Of a DNA stretch of 64,000 nt, positions 63,941 to 64,000 are shown one piece after another. Position 1 is the stretch's first letter. Each line of letters opens with the position of its first letter. Both the position numbers and the translations under genes were made by a program. The stretch covers positions 91,001 to 155,000 of the forward strand of contig JAODUP010000508.1 of the NCBI GenBank assembly GCA_025642065.1, read 5' to 3'. The stretch is from Paralvinella palmiformis. Its lineage: Eukaryota > Annelida > Polychaeta > Terebellida > Alvinellidae. The notes beneath the pieces were generated by a model, which saw nothing but the letters and a program-made list of their open reading frames with translations, made no database searches and had not been told where the DNA came from.

Positions 63941-64000
63941 ATTATTATTATTATTGTTATTGTTATTGTTGTTGTTGTTGTTGTTGTTGTTATTATTATT
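63936..64000. repeat. (TTA)n(TTG)n microsatellite at window end
   Basis: Trinucleotide runs continuing to the last base. Confidence 0.95.

Overview
The window is animal nuclear DNA with spliced genes, long AT-rich introns, abundant (TA)n/(CA)n microsatellites, tRNA-derived SINEs and decayed LINEs. Gene structure, repeat style and protein divergence point to a lophotrochozoan, most likely a mollusc. That assignment is inference, because no rRNA or mitochondrial marker is present.

Four genes can be modelled exon by exon with GT-AG (once GC-AG) splice sites and matching reading-frame phases. (1) 11968-19218, plus strand: a six-exon gene for a small secreted or membrane-anchored NIDO-domain protein. 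(2) 20574-25416, minus strand: an eight-exon type II Golgi sulfotransferase like CHST15 (GalNAc-4-sulfate 6-O-sulfotransferase). (3) 30913-51944, plus strand: a 20-exon orthologue of TCERG1/CA150, the nuclear elongation and splicing coupling factor with WW and FF domains. (4) 52732-56224, minus strand: NDUFAF1 (CIA30), a mitochondrial complex I assembly factor in three coding exons. Genes 1/2 and 3/4 are tail-to-tail, and genes 2/3 are divergent. The genes have unrelated functions and form no operon or pathway. A fifth, unidentified minus-strand gene leaves one probable 5' coding exon at 2401-2605.

Most of the rest is repeats. One tRNA-derived SINE family (tRNA-like head, a conserved body with core GTTTTACGGCCACTTTTGTG on the minus strand, an ATC/GAT tail) occurs about a dozen times, several copies with target-site duplications. 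Other SINE-like units lie at 14.9, 55.0 and 58.0 kb. Relics of CR1/L2-like LINE reverse transcriptases lie at 6.0, 8.8, 9.8, 13.4, 29.4 and 63.8 kb. A deletion derivative of a hAT transposon, with a perfect 8-bp target duplication and a surviving BED-finger exon, sits in TCERG1 intron 1. A pogo-like DNA-binding-domain relic is at 16.6 kb. No CRISPR array, rRNA or convincing functional tRNA gene was seen.

The most notable signals are a one-base frameshift inside the second WW domain of TCERG1 (with a tandem splice acceptor that would restore frame), the hAT insertion ending 39 bp before a TCERG1 exon, and an Arg in place of the usual Lys in the sulfotransferase PAPS-binding loop.
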